A DNA stretch of 64,000 bases from Pseudomonadaceae bacterium SI-3 (GCA_004010935.1 CP026511.1:1426001-1490000), one strand, 5' to 3'. Counted from the first letter of the stretch, positions 37,649-47,233 are shown. Numbers and translations: made by a program. Notes: a model not told the origin generated them from the letters alone.

Positions 37649-38578
37649 ATGGCCAGTCCTTTCCATGCCGGCGAACAGTGGGTACAGAGCCGTGTCGGCG
37701 TGCGCGAAAAAGCCGAGCAGATCGGCAGTCGAATGATTCACTCGGTCATGCCGGAACAGCACCGGGAGTTCTTCGCACAGCTGCCAGCATTACTGGTCGC
37801 TGCATCAGACAGCGAAGGGCAACCCTATGCTTCGGTGCTCTGTGGCAAACCCGGGTTTGCCTGGTCGCCGCACCCGGGCTTGCTGTGTGTCGAGGCCAGC
37901 ATGCAAGCGGATGATCCGATTGCACCGTTGCTGCAACCGCACAGCCCCGTTGGCTTGTTGGGATTGGAGTGGCCGACGCGCCGTCGAAACAGGTTGAACG
38001 GACGAATCCTCCAACGCGATGCGCAAGGCTTCAGCGTGGCCGTGGCGCAGGCATTCGGCAATTGCCCGAAGTACATCCAGGCGCGACAGTGGCATACGGC
38101 TCCGCGCCAGCCGGGGCAGACGCTCGAGGGGCATGGATTGGCCAACGAATGGCTGGGACTGGTCAGGCAGGCGGACACCCTGTTCATCGCCAGCCACAGC
38201 CGGGACCCGGAGGGCGGCGGTGCAGACGTCTCACACCGTGGCGGGCCGCAGGGCTTCGTCGAGCTCGGTCGGGACGGCCGACTCTGGATGCCGGATTACA
38301 GTGGAAACCGGCTGTTCAACACGCTTGGCAATCTGGTCCGTGAACCCCGCTGCGGCCTGCTATTCATCGATTTCGCCACTGGCGATCTGCTCCAGCTACC
38401 GGCCCGAGCAGAGGTAGTCTGGCCCGAGCAGTACGCGGCGCTGGGTGTTTCGGCTCTGCCTGGCGCCGAACGCCTGCTCGCGCTGGAGCCCGGTCACTGG
38501 ACACTGCGGCGCTCACGTCTGCCGCTGGCATTTGCTGGGCATGACAGTTCGCCGTTTCTGCCTGGAACGGGAGTTTGA
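37649..38578 (+). CDS. Pyridoxamine 5'-phosphate oxidase-like FMN-binding protein
   Basis: This 309-residue protein has a split-barrel FMN-binding fold: LPALLVAASDSEGQPYASVL, GFAWSPHPGLLCVEASMQAD, and a C-terminal ADTLFIASHSRDPEGGGADV with RLFNTLGNLVREPRCGLLFI. The family of longer PPOX-type proteins is often found next to GSTs or ferredoxin reductases, and their substrates are unknown. AAGGAGG at 37634-37640 supports ATG 37649. It follows the GST gene by 13 bp and precedes the next gene by three bases. Confidence 0.85.
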   Translation: MASPFHAGEQWVQSRVGVREKAEQIGSRMIHSVMPEQHREFFAQLPALLVAASDSEGQPYASVLCGKPGFAWSPHPGLLCVEASMQADDPIAPLLQPHSPVGLLGLEWPTRRRNRLNGRILQRDAQGFSVAVAQAFGNCPKYIQARQWHTAPRQPGQTLEGHGLANEWLGLVRQADTLFIASHSRDPEGGGADVSHRGGPQGFVELGRDGRLWMPDYSGNRLFNTLGNLVREPRCGLLFIDFATGDLLQLPARAEVVWPEQYAALGVSALPGAERLLALEPGHWTLRRSRLPLAFAGHDSSPFLPGTGV

Positions 38579-38581
38579 GCC

Positions 38582-39331
38582 ATGCGTATCCTGAAGAGTC
38601 TGGCTGTGTTGTTGATACTTTTCTCCAGCGCTTTATCGGCAGCGGAGTTGCGCTTCAGCCTCGTCCAAACCGGGCGGACTATTTCCAGCGGTGAATATGC
38701 CTGGCGTGACGGTGGTTGGCTGCCGCCAGCCGAGTTCAATCATGTCGCCGTGCTGATCGAACACCGGGGTAGCCGCCTGTTGTTCGGTACGGGTCTCGGA
38801 CGGAAAATCGACGCTCAGCTGAACGGCGTAATCCCCTGGCGCGCAAAACGCTACAGTGCTGTGCAGCCGGCGCGAGACCAGTTCGATGGGGATGGCTTCG
38901 CCATTGACCGGGTGGTGCTGGGCCGTGCGCGCTGGAATCATGCCTCTGGCCTGGTGGATTTTGCCGAGCTGCCGGTGCTCGCAAGCCCGGAAAGCATTCG
39001 CTACGCGCAAAGCGCCACGCCACCCGCGGTCATACCGGGGCAGTTTTCTCACGGGGTCAGGTGGCAGCCACTTCGCCTGGAACGCCGCGCTGTTTACGGG
39101 TTCGGGGAGAGTCTTGATCTGTTTGGCGACGAACGGCTAGTGCTGGTGAAGCTGGCCGGTCATGGTGCCTTGGGCCTGTTTCTTACGCTCGATGATGGTC
39201 GACGTTTCTTCTTTCGAGGAGATGCTTTGAGCACCGAAAGCCGCGCGGAGGCGCTGCCCGCCGAGGTCTATCGATTGCAGGATGTCCGGCTGCAGGCTCG
39301 CCTCGGTTTCTATCCCCGTTGGGTCGAGTGA
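38582..39331 (+). CDS. Exported, degenerate metallo-beta-lactamase-fold protein
   Basis: This 249-residue protein has a Sec signal peptide (MRILKSLAVLLILFSSALSA). It keeps the outline of an MBL fold: VAVLIEHRGSRLLFGTGLGR recalls the LFDTG strand, RARWNHASGLVDFAELPVLA lies where HxHxDHxxGL should be, and VKLAGHGALGLFLTLDDGRR occupies the position of the GHTPG loop. Most metal ligands are missing (RARWNH rather than HxHxDH), so metallohydrolase activity is unlikely. It is third in the GST operon and starts three bases after the previous stop codon. A binding role is possible. Confidence 0.7.
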   Translation: MRILKSLAVLLILFSSALSAAELRFSLVQTGRTISSGEYAWRDGGWLPPAEFNHVAVLIEHRGSRLLFGTGLGRKIDAQLNGVIPWRAKRYSAVQPARDQFDGDGFAIDRVVLGRARWNHASGLVDFAELPVLASPESIRYAQSATPPAVIPGQFSHGVRWQPLRLERRAVYGFGESLDLFGDERLVLVKLAGHGALGLFLTLDDGRRFFFRGDALSTESRAEALPAEVYRLQDVRLQARLGFYPRWVE

Positions 39332-39472
39332 TTGCGCGATTGAATTAGCCCTGAAATTCGTTCGCATACCGCCGTTTTGAGCCCTTCCGTTCGTCTGTTC
39401 GAGCACGTCGAGCGATGCCTCGACAGCTAAGCTTAAGCCTGTATTTTTCTATCAGAAGCCAGGCCGGAAACG

Positions 39473-42400
39473 ATGGGCGCAGTATGGCGAAACGACACAT
39501 CTCGGGCAGACGGCAGCAAGCGCGCGCCATCTGCTGACAAGCCTGGGCGAACACGTACGCACGGCAGCCGTCTGGCGCGCCGCATGGGCGTGTTCCTGGG
39601 CGTTTCATTGCTTGCCGGGGGCGGTTATGCCGCCTGGCATGAGATGCACACCTCGAAACTGCAGGCGCTGTGGCTTAACCGTTACGCCGAGAATCTGGAC
39701 TACCAGCTCGAGCCCGGTGCGAGCCGCAGTATCAAATTTCCCGAGGCAGGACCATTCGACCGCCGTCTGGGCTATGCGGCCTTGCCGACGTTCCTGGAAC
39801 GGCTGACCCAGCGGGGGTTCAGTGTGCAGCAGCAGGTGAGTTTTTCGCCCGCGCTGCTGCGCTACGTCAACCGCGGCTTCTTCGTACCCTATCCGGAGAA
39901 ATCCAAGGCGGGGCTGACCATCGACGATTGTCGCGGCGAGCCGCTGTATGCCAACAGTTATCCCCACCAATACTACGAGAGCTTCGATGACGTGCCGCCG
40001 GTCATCGCGATGAGCCTGTTGTTCATCGAGGACCGTGGGCTGCTCGACGCCGGCCGTCCGCGTGCCAACCCTGCAGTGGATTGGCCGCGGTTTACCATGG
40101 CAGCGGTCAGCCAGGTTGAGAAGAAACTGGGCCTGCCGGTGCAGGCAGCCGGCGGCAGTACGCTGGCTACGCAGGTCGAAAAATACCGTCACTCGCCCGA
40201 AGGACGCACCGGTGACGCCGAGGAAAAGATCCGGCAGATGATTTCCGCCAGCGTGCGGACCTACCGCGAAGGCCAGCAAACCATGGTCACCCGGCAGCGC
40301 ATCGTTCGCGATTACCTCAACAGCGTGCCGCTCTCTGCCGCCTATGGGCACGGCGAGGTGCACGGCATCGCCGATGGTCTGCGCCTCTGGTACGGCGCCG
40401 ATTTCGCCGAGGTTAACCGGGTCCTCGATGCTCGGCGCAATGAAGGCGTCAGTTATGAAACGCAGGGGCTCGCGCTGCGACAGGTGCTCTCGCTGTTGAT
40501 CGCTCAACGGCGCCCGTCGTACTACCTGGGAGCAGGGCGTGCCGACATGGCGGAGCTCACCGACAGCCATATCCGCTTGCTGGCCAATGGCGGTGTGATC
40601 GGTACGCGGTTGCGCAACGCCGCCTTGCAGCAGCAGGTTGAGTTCCGCAATTTGCGTCTCGAGCCGGGCATTCGTGAGGTGCCTTCCAGCAAGGGCATCA
40701 CGGCCGCGCGGATGCGCCTGAGCAACCTGCTGGGCGTGTCGTTGTATGAGCTCGACCGCCTGGATCTGGCCGCGACCACGCCGCTGCATGGCGAGTTGCA
40801 GGGACAGATCAGCAACTATCTGCATCGACTGGCCGATCCAGCATTCGCAGGTGAGGTTGGCTTGTTTGGCGAGCGCATGTTGTCGCCTGAGCGTACCGGC
40901 GATGTGCGTTACAGCTTCACGCTGTTCGAGCGCGGCGAGCAAGGCTTCCGTGTGCGGGTGCAAACCGACAACACCAACCAGCCGTTCGACATCAACGAGG
41001 GCAGCAAGCTGGAGCTGGGCTCGACTGCTAAGCTGCGGGTGCTGACCACTTATCTGGAGGTCATCGCCGAGCTGCACGAGCGTTACGCGAAGAGCGATGT
41101 CGCCACCTTGCGCAAGGCTGAGGCGGTGGATCCGCTGACCCGCTGGGCGCTGGCTTATCTGATTCAGCATGAGGATCGCAACCTGCCAGCCATGCTTGAT
41201 GCAGCGCTGGAGCGCCGCTACTCGGCCAGTCCGACCGAGCGCTTCTTTACCGGCGCTGGCATGCACCGCTTCGGCAACTTCCGCCGTGAGGACGACGGCC
41301 GCCTGCCGACCATGCGCGAAGCGCTGCAGGAATCGATCAACCTCCCGTTCGTTCGGCTAATGCGCGATCTGGTGAGCTACAGCACCTACCAGACATCCAA
41401 CGGCGCCGAGCTGCTCAGGAGTGATGACAACCCTGAGCGGCGAGAGTACCTGCAGCGTTTTGCTGATCGCGAAGGCTCGGTGTTTCTGCAGCGTTTCTGG
41501 CGCAAGTATCGCGACAAGAGCGCGGACGAACGCATCGAGGCACTGTTGGATGGCATGCGCCCGACGCCATCGAGGTTGGCTGCCGTCCACCGGTATCTGA
41601 TGCCCGAAGCGGACCGCGCGACTTTCGAGCGTTTTCTCAAGGCGCGTCTGCCAACGGCCACCCTCACCGACAAGGCGGTCGACTCGCTGTACGAACGCTA
41701 CGCGCCGGGTTCCTACAGTCTGCCGGACCAGGGCTACATTGCCCGCGTCCACCCGCTGGATCTGTGGCTGCTGGGTTACCTGATCAAGCATCCGGAGGCT
41801 GGCATTACCGAGGTAATCGCGGCCAGCACCGCCGAGCGCCAGGAAGTTTATGGCTGGCTGTTCCGCAGCCGTCACAAGAGCGCGCGGGATAGCCGCATCC
41901 GCATCATGCTCGAGGTGGAGGCATTCACCGATATTCACCGCCGCTGGCAGCGTCTGGGCTATCCGTTCGACCATCTGGTGCCTTCGCTGGCTACGGCGCT
42001 GGGCAGCTCGGGCGACCGCCCGGCGGCGTTGGCCGAATTGATGGGCATCATCGTCAATGACGGCGTGCGGCTGCCCAGTGTGCGCATCGACAGCCTGCAT
42101 TTCGCCAGCGACACGCCGTATGAGACTCGCCTTGGCATCAAGCCGGATGTCGGGGTGCGGGTGTTGCACAGTGAGGTGGCGACGGCCTTGCGCGAAGCGC
42201 TTGCCAGCGTGGTCGAAGGTGGCACCGCGCGGCGCTTGCGCGGCAGCTTCATGCAGACTGATGGTGAAGCACTGCGGGTTGGCGGCAAAACCGGGACGGG
42301 TGACAACCGTATCCAGACTGTCGGCGCGGGCGGCCGACTGATCAGCTCGCTGGCGCTGAATCGCACCGCGACCTTCGTGTTCTACCTCGGGCCCAATCAC

Positions 42401-42598
42401 TTCGGCACGCTGACAGCCTACGTGCCGGGCCGCGGGGCGGACAGCTTCCGCTTTACCTCTGCGCTACCGGTACAGGTGCTCAAAGGCATGGCGCCGATAC
42501 TGCAGCCGTATCTGCAGCCCGGTGCGCAGTCGCAATGCCAGCCCGTCGGCGAGCCCTTGAAGCCGACGCTGACAGCGAGCACTGAGAACAAGGCCTGA
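39473..42598 (+). CDS. Divergent class A penicillin-binding protein (GT51 plus transpeptidase)
   Basis: This 1041-residue protein has a single N-terminal membrane helix (about residues 38-55). The GT51 glycosyltransferase domain contains FIEDRG (catalytic-type Glu near residue 185) and GGSTLATQVEK (near 226). The transpeptidase domain has the full set: SxxK in GSTAKLRV (near 517), SxN in ESINLPFV (near 620) and KTG in GGKTGTGDN (near 938). The SxN-to-KTG distance of about 318 residues is longer than usual and includes a duplicated pattern (AYLIQHEDRNLPAML and GYLIKHPEAGITEVI). The HxG of the glycosyltransferase EDxxFxxHxG motif is not conserved. It could be a specialised cell-wall synthase. 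Confidence 0.88.
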   Translation: MGAVWRNDTSRADGSKRAPSADKPGRTRTHGSRLARRMGVFLGVSLLAGGGYAAWHEMHTSKLQALWLNRYAENLDYQLEPGASRSIKFPEAGPFDRRLGYAALPTFLERLTQRGFSVQQQVSFSPALLRYVNRGFFVPYPEKSKAGLTIDDCRGEPLYANSYPHQYYESFDDVPPVIAMSLLFIEDRGLLDAGRPRANPAVDWPRFTMAAVSQVEKKLGLPVQAAGGSTLATQVEKYRHSPEGRTGDAEEKIRQMISASVRTYREGQQTMVTRQRIVRDYLNSVPLSAAYGHGEVHGIADGLRLWYGADFAEVNRVLDARRNEGVSYETQGLALRQVLSLLIAQRRPSYYLGAGRADMAELTDSHIRLLANGGVIGTRLRNAALQQQVEFRNLRLEPGIREVPSSKGITAARMRLSNLLGVSLYELDRLDLAATTPLHGELQGQISNYLHRLADPAFAGEVGLFGERMLSPERTGDVRYSFTLFERGEQGFRVRVQTDNTNQPFDINEGSKLELGSTAKLRVLTTYLEVIAELHERYAKSDVATLRKAEAVDPLTRWALAYLIQHEDRNLPAMLDAALERRYSASPTERFFTGAGMHRFGNFRREDDGRLPTMREALQESINLPFVRLMRDLVSYSTYQTSNGAELLRSDDNPERREYLQRFADREGSVFLQRFWRKYRDKSADERIEALLDGMRPTPSRLAAVHRYLMPEADRATFERFLKARLPTATLTDKAVDSLYERYAPGSYSLPDQGYIARVHPLDLWLLGYLIKHPEAGITEVIAASTAERQEVYGWLFRSRHKSARDSRIRIMLEVEAFTDIHRRWQRLGYPFDHLVPSLATALGSSGDRPAALAELMGIIVNDGVRLPSVRIDSLHFASDTPYETRLGIKPDVGVRVLHSEVATALREALASVVEGGTARRLRGSFMQTDGEALRVGGKTGTGDNRIQTVGAGGRLISSLALNRTATFVFYLGPNHFGTLTAYVPGRGADSFRFTSALPVQVLKGMAPILQPYLQPGAQSQCQPVGEPLKPTLTASTENKA

Positions 42599-42740
42599 CG
42601 ATGGCGGGCGAGCGGTTAGGGGCACCTGACCGCATCGGCCCCCTTATCGCAAATGGCCTTTGCCGATCAGCCTGTGCTCGGCGACACTCTTCCGCTTCGC
42701 GAACCTAATGAAGGGCTCGCGTCAGGGCGAGGGAGAGATG

Positions 42741-43532
42741 ATGAAACTGCCGATCTATCAGGTCGATGCGTTTACCCAGCAGCTGTTCAAAGGCAACTCG
42801 GCCGCTGTGGTTCCGTTGGAGCATTGGCTGAGCGACGCACAGATGCAGGCCATCGCCGTGGAGAACAACCTGTCGGAAACGGCCTTCCTGGTGCGCGAGC
42901 CTGACGGTGCGTTTCTCATTCGCTGGTTTTCGCCGCTGACTGAAATCGACTTCTGCGGGCACGCCACCCTGGCCAGCGCCTTCGTGTTGGTTGGACAGAA
43001 CTTGGCCACGGCTCCGCTGACTTTCCGTGCCGCTGCGGTTGGCGATATCAGCGTCGCCGAGTTGGATGATGGTTTGCTGGAGATGAGCTTTCCCAACCGT
43101 GCCCCGGAGCCCGTCGAGAATCCGCCGGTTGAGCTGTTCAACGGTCTTCGGACCTTGCCGCGGGCGGTGCTGCGAAACCGTCAGGCCTGGTTTGCCGTGT
43201 ACGACGATGAGGATCAGGTGCGCCAGCTGGCACCCGACCTGTCGCTACTCAAAACGTTGGCACCATTGGATGTCGTGGCAACGGCGCCGGGTCGCCAGCA
43301 GGATTTCGTCTCGCGCTATTTCTGGCCGGCCAACGGCGGGGATGAAGATCCGGTCACCGGTTCCATCCATGCAGGCCTTGCGCCTTACTGGAGCGAACGG
43401 CTGGGCAAGACGCAGTTGCTGGCGCTGCAGGCCTCACGCCGAAGCGGTTTGCTGCACTGCCGGGTCGAAGGCGAGCGCGTTTTTGTCGCCGGGCATGCGG
43501 TCCTGTATCTACAGGGCACGATTGAGGTGTAG
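42741..43532 (+). CDS. PhzF-family isomerase/epimerase-like protein (YddE type)
   Basis: This 263-residue protein has the PhzF fold: IYQVDAFTQQLFKGNSAAVV, NNLSETAFLV with the catalytic-type Glu, SPLTEIDFCGHATLASAFVL, and GDEDPVTGSIHAGLAPYWSE. PhzF enzymes perform proton-transfer isomerisations, but this YddE-like branch has no known substrate. AGGGAGAG precedes tandem ATGs at 42738 and 42741; the second is better spaced. No phenazine genes are nearby. Confidence 0.92.
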   Translation: MKLPIYQVDAFTQQLFKGNSAAVVPLEHWLSDAQMQAIAVENNLSETAFLVREPDGAFLIRWFSPLTEIDFCGHATLASAFVLVGQNLATAPLTFRAAAVGDISVAELDDGLLEMSFPNRAPEPVENPPVELFNGLRTLPRAVLRNRQAWFAVYDDEDQVRQLAPDLSLLKTLAPLDVVATAPGRQQDFVSRYFWPANGGDEDPVTGSIHAGLAPYWSERLGKTQLLALQASRRSGLLHCRVEGERVFVAGHAVLYLQGTIEV

Positions 43533-43588
43533 TTCACGGTGTGGAACAGGGGCGCTCGCGTCACGCAGCGCCGCTATCGAACCGGGCG

Positions 43589-45016
43589 CTAGAACGATTT
43601 CACGATCCGCCCGAGCAGCTCCATCGCTTTTTCGCTGCGCTCATCCCAGGGATGGCCGTAGTTCAGGCGTGCACAATTGCGAAAGCGCCGGGTGGCTGAA
43701 AAGATCGGGCCTGGAGCGAGGCTGATGCCCTGCGCGAGCGCCAGCTGCAACAATTGCAGCGAATCGACCCCCTCGGGAAATTCGAACCAGAGGAAGTAGC
43801 CGCCGCTGGGCCGCGTTACCCGGGTGCTGGCCGGGAAGTGACGCGCGGCGGAGGCAAGCATTTCTCCCTGTTGACGCTCCAGTGCATGACGCAATCTACG
43901 TAAATGGCGGTCGTAGCCGCCGTGTTGCAGATAGTCAGCGATCGCCGCTTGGGCCGGCACCGAGGGTGAGATTGTCGTCATCAGCTTGAGGCGGCTGATC
44001 TGTTCGGCATAGCGGCCGCCCGCCACCCAGCCGATCCGGTAACCCGGCGCCAGGCTTTTGGAAAAAGAGCCGCAATGCATTACCCATCCGTCACGGTCGT
44101 GGCTCTTGACCGGTTTCGGCGGCTCCTGGTTGAAGTACAGCTCGGCGTAGACGTCGTCTTCAATCAGCGGGACTTGATGGCGCTGCAGCAACGCATAGAG
44201 GTTCTCTTTGTTTGACTCGCTCATGCTCGCACCGAGCGGATTCTGCAGGCTGCTCATGAACCAGCAGGCCTTGATCGGCAAGCTGCTCAGCCGGCTTTCC
44301 AGTGTGCTCAGGTCGATTCCGTCACGCGGATGCACCGGGATTTCCACTGCCTTGAGCTTGAGCCGCTCCAGCACCTGCAAGGTGGCATAGAACGCGGGCG
44401 CTTCGATGGCGACCAGGTCCCCCGGCTGGGTGACCACCTGTAAACAGAGATTCAACGCTTCCATGGCGCCGGTGGTGATTACCAGCTCGTCCAACGGCAG
44501 CATGACTCCGCTGACCATATAGCGCAGCGCGATCTGCCGGCGCAGGTCAGGGTGGCCGGTAGTCATCTCGGCGATCACTTCACGCCCCGGCATCTCGCGC
44601 ACGGTCTGCGCCATGGAGCGTGCCAGGCGTTGCAGGGGAAACAGGTCGGGACTGGGGAAGGCGGAACCGAACGGAACGGTGTCCGGATCGCGCAGCGAGG
44701 CGAGCACCGAGAACACCAGTTCGCTAACGTCGACATCGGTGGTTTCGCTCAGTCGTGGGCTGATCTCAGGCTCCGGAAGCAGGCGTCTGGCGTGCTCGCG
44801 AACAAAATAGCCCGAGCGCGCCCGGGCCTGGATCAAACCGCGATCCTCCAGCAGGTAGTACGCCTGGAACACGGTGGAGGGACTAACGCCGTAGGTGCGA
44901 CTGGCATGGCGCACGGACGGCACCTTTTCGCCCGGCGCCAGCACGCCGGAGCGGATCAGTTCGGCAATTTCGTCAGCGAATTTCTCGTAGCGCTTCATCT
45001 GCTTCTGCTTCAGCAA
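43589..45016 (-). CDS. MocR-type regulator (GntR helix-turn-helix fused to aminotransferase domain)
   Basis: This 475-residue protein joins an N-terminal GntR winged helix (ADEIAELIRSGVLAPGEKVP, RTYGVSPSTVFQAYYLLEDR) to a fold-type-I aminotransferase domain (from about residue 110) with the PLP-lysine motif GSFSKSLAPGYRIGWV. MocR proteins use PLP as effector; some control vitamin B6 or amino-acid genes. It converges with phzF. The target here is unknown. Confidence 0.93.
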   Translation of the reverse strand: MLKQKQMKRYEKFADEIAELIRSGVLAPGEKVPSVRHASRTYGVSPSTVFQAYYLLEDRGLIQARARSGYFVREHARRLLPEPEISPRLSETTDVDVSELVFSVLASLRDPDTVPFGSAFPSPDLFPLQRLARSMAQTVREMPGREVIAEMTTGHPDLRRQIALRYMVSGVMLPLDELVITTGAMEALNLCLQVVTQPGDLVAIEAPAFYATLQVLERLKLKAVEIPVHPRDGIDLSTLESRLSSLPIKACWFMSSLQNPLGASMSESNKENLYALLQRHQVPLIEDDVYAELYFNQEPPKPVKSHDRDGWVMHCGSFSKSLAPGYRIGWVAGGRYAEQISRLKLMTTISPSVPAQAAIADYLQHGGYDRHLRRLRHALERQQGEMLASAARHFPASTRVTRPSGGYFLWFEFPEGVDSLQLLQLALAQGISLAPGPIFSATRRFRNCARLNYGHPWDERSEKAMELLGRIVKSF

Positions 45017-45067
45017 GGGGCAATATCGGTCAGCCGCGTGAGCGGGCGCATGCGAACTGCCACCATC

Positions 45068-46477
45068 CTATCGAACCCTTGGTGCAATGAAGCTACTCGG
45101 AGCCGTTACCTGGCGTGCGGGGTCGCTCGCGTCAGTGACCGAGAAGTGCAGCTTCTCGTGCGCGTTCACATTGTCGTCAACGAGCGCCACGCTGACCGGC
45201 ACATCGACGATCTCGCCTGCGGCCAGGCTGATCTGATGCGGGCCGTGCAGCTCGTAAGGGCCTTCGCCCAGGGTGATCAGATAGTCGTGCGGCTGCTGGG
45301 TTTTGTTGATCACCTTCAAGCTGTACATGTTTTCGATCTGGCCGTGGATATTTTCACGATAGAGGGTGCGGTCCTTGGTTACATCCAGGGATAACGTCGG
45401 TCGCGCTTCCAACGCCCAGACGAAGGCACCGATCATAATCACCAGCGCTCCGGCATAGCCGATCAGACGCGGTCGCAGCAGCCTGGTCTGGCCGCCTTCA
45501 AGCGCACGTTCGGAGGTATATCGAACCAGACCCCGGGCGTAGCCCATCTTGTCCATGACGCTGTCGCAGGCGTCGATACAGGCACCGCAGCTCAGGCAGT
45601 CGAGTTGCAGGCCGTCGCGGATGTCGATACCGGTGGGGCAGACCTGCACGCACAGCGTGCAGTCGATGCAGTCGCCACGGCCTTCGGCCTTTGGGTCGGC
45701 GTCTTTGCGCCGCGCGCCTCGTTGTTCACCCCGGGTGGCATCGTAGGACACCACCAGCGTGTCGGCATCGAACATCACACTCTGGAAGCGTGAATAGGGG
45801 CACATGTGTACGCACACCTGTTCACGCAGCCAGCCGGCGTTGATGTAGGTCGCGGCGGTGAAGAAGAACAGCCAGAACGCGGTGGTTCCGCCCAGCTGCA
45901 GACTGAACAGATTGATGACCAGTTCACGGGCCGGGGTGAAGTAGCCGACGAAGGCAATCGCCGTGGCCAGGCTTACGGCAAGCCAGACGGCGTGCTTGGC
46001 AGCGCGTCGTAACAGCTTGCTGAATGACAGCGGGGCGGCGTCCAGTTTGATTCGCTGGCTGCGATCACCCTCGGTGACTTTCTCAGCCCACATGAACACC
46101 CAGGTCCAGGTGCTTTGTGGGCAGGCGTAGCCGCACCAGACTCGACCCGCGAGCACAGTGATGAAGAACAAGCCGAAGGCGGCGATGATCAGCAACGCCG
46201 ATAATAGGATGAAATCCTGGGGCCAGAATGTCGCCCCGAAAATATGGAATTGTTGTTTGTTCAAATCCCATAGCACCGCCTGGCGTCCCCCCCAGGTCAA
46301 CCACTGGGTGCCGAAATAGAGCAGAAACAAAAGTCCGCCGCCGATCAGGCGCAGATTGCGGAACAGGCCGGTAAAACTGCGGGTGTGAATCGGCCCGCCC
46401 GCCTGTGCCGGGGTCAGGCGTATCGGCTTGCGTGGATCGACGGTGTCGATGATTGTTGCGCGGATGCGTTCGGTCAT
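45068..46477 (-). CDS. ccoG: Cytochrome c oxidase accessory protein CcoG (RdxA/FixG)
   Basis: This 469-residue membrane iron-sulfur protein is needed for maturation of cbb3 oxidase and acts as a cupric reductase. It has several membrane helices, RVWCGYACPQSTWTWVFMWA, VHMCPYSRFQ, and two 4Fe-4S cysteine clusters (CIDCTLCVQVCP and CLSCGACIDACD), followed by an immunoglobulin-like C-terminal domain. It stands alone here, away from ccoNOPQ. Confidence 0.96.
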   Translation of the reverse strand: MTERIRATIIDTVDPRKPIRLTPAQAGGPIHTRSFTGLFRNLRLIGGGLLFLLYFGTQWLTWGGRQAVLWDLNKQQFHIFGATFWPQDFILLSALLIIAAFGLFFITVLAGRVWCGYACPQSTWTWVFMWAEKVTEGDRSQRIKLDAAPLSFSKLLRRAAKHAVWLAVSLATAIAFVGYFTPARELVINLFSLQLGGTTAFWLFFFTAATYINAGWLREQVCVHMCPYSRFQSVMFDADTLVVSYDATRGEQRGARRKDADPKAEGRGDCIDCTLCVQVCPTGIDIRDGLQLDCLSCGACIDACDSVMDKMGYARGLVRYTSERALEGGQTRLLRPRLIGYAGALVIMIGAFVWALEARPTLSLDVTKDRTLYRENIHGQIENMYSLKVINKTQQPHDYLITLGEGPYELHGPHQISLAAGEIVDVPVSVALVDDNVNAHEKLHFSVTDASDPARQVTAPSSFIAPRVR

Positions 46478-46867
46478 TGGGGTGCCCCTGTCAGGCTATA
46501 TCAGGCGGCGCCGATGATCTGATCAGGGTGTTTCGCATAACAGCCTCAGGTACCGCTGAAAAATACGCATCAGATGGTCGCTGCGCAGGTTTGGATCTGC
46601 ACTCGACGGTCCATCCAAGGCGTGCGCGGCCGTAGCGTAGGGCTTTGGCGATGACCTCGGTAATGTGGCCGCTGCAGCGTGCCTGCACCGTGCGACGCTA
46701 GGCCACAGTCCCCGGAATCAGCTGATGCGGTTTTTCCGTGCCCATCTGCACCTGTTTCGAGGCGAGCGAGGCAAGTCATAGTCGCTCGCGTGTGGCCGAT
46801 GCGTGCTGTCAGCGGCCGTTCCCTGCATGATTACCCGTTCCGCTCAACCGTTTTGATAGGACCCTCG
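46478..46867. other. 390-bp divergent intergenic region between ccoG and lrgA
   Basis: No coding region or strong intrinsic hairpin is visible. An 8-bp palindrome CTGATCAG lies at 46519-46526 near the ccoG start. I found no clear ANR box, and no convincing promoter for the lrgAB pair. Confidence 0.5.
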
Positions 46868-47233
46868 ATGATTCTCAAAGGCCTGACCTGGCTGGTCGTA
46901 CTGCAGCTGCTTGGCAGCGTCATCCATCTCTCTCTGCTGCCAGCGCTGCCCGGTCCGATCATCGGCATGGTGCTGCTGTTCGGGCTGCTGTTGCTGCGCC
47001 GCGGCATTCCCGAGCCGCTGGAAAAAACCGCCGCGCTGCTGCTGCAGTATCTGCCGTTGCTGTTGATCGTGCCGGCGGCGGGAATCATGACCAGCAGCGA
47101 GGCCTTGCTTGCAGATCTGCCGGCGATTGCCGCCGGGCTGGTGTTGTCGCTGGTGGTGACCGTGCCGTTCTGCGGCTGGCTGATGCAGCGGCTGATCCGA
47201 CGCATGGACCGCCGGACGGAGGACCAGGCATGA
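46868..47233 (+). CDS. lrgA: LrgA/CidA-family holin-like membrane protein
   Basis: This 121-residue protein has four predicted membrane helices and the family signature ALPGPIIGMVLLFGLLLLRR followed by LLIVPAAGIMTSSEALLADL. LrgA/CidA proteins modulate murein hydrolase activity, cell death and overflow metabolism. A 63-codon upstream in-frame extension has no family support. It overlaps lrgB by four bases (ATGA). Confidence 0.9.
   Translation: MILKGLTWLVVLQLLGSVIHLSLLPALPGPIIGMVLLFGLLLLRRGIPEPLEKTAALLLQYLPLLLIVPAAGIMTSSEALLADLPAIAAGLVLSLVVTVPFCGWLMQRLIRRMDRRTEDQA

Noticed and set aside
39605..41266. A 553-codon open frame on the minus strand opposite the PBP gene
   Set aside because: It is a shadow of the high-GC coding strand. 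The plus-strand frame has clear GT51 and transpeptidase motifs, and the minus translation shows no recognisable domain.
42660..43532. PhzF-like gene as evidence of phenazine biosynthesis
   Set aside because: The protein is of the YddE branch and no other phz genes are present in the window.
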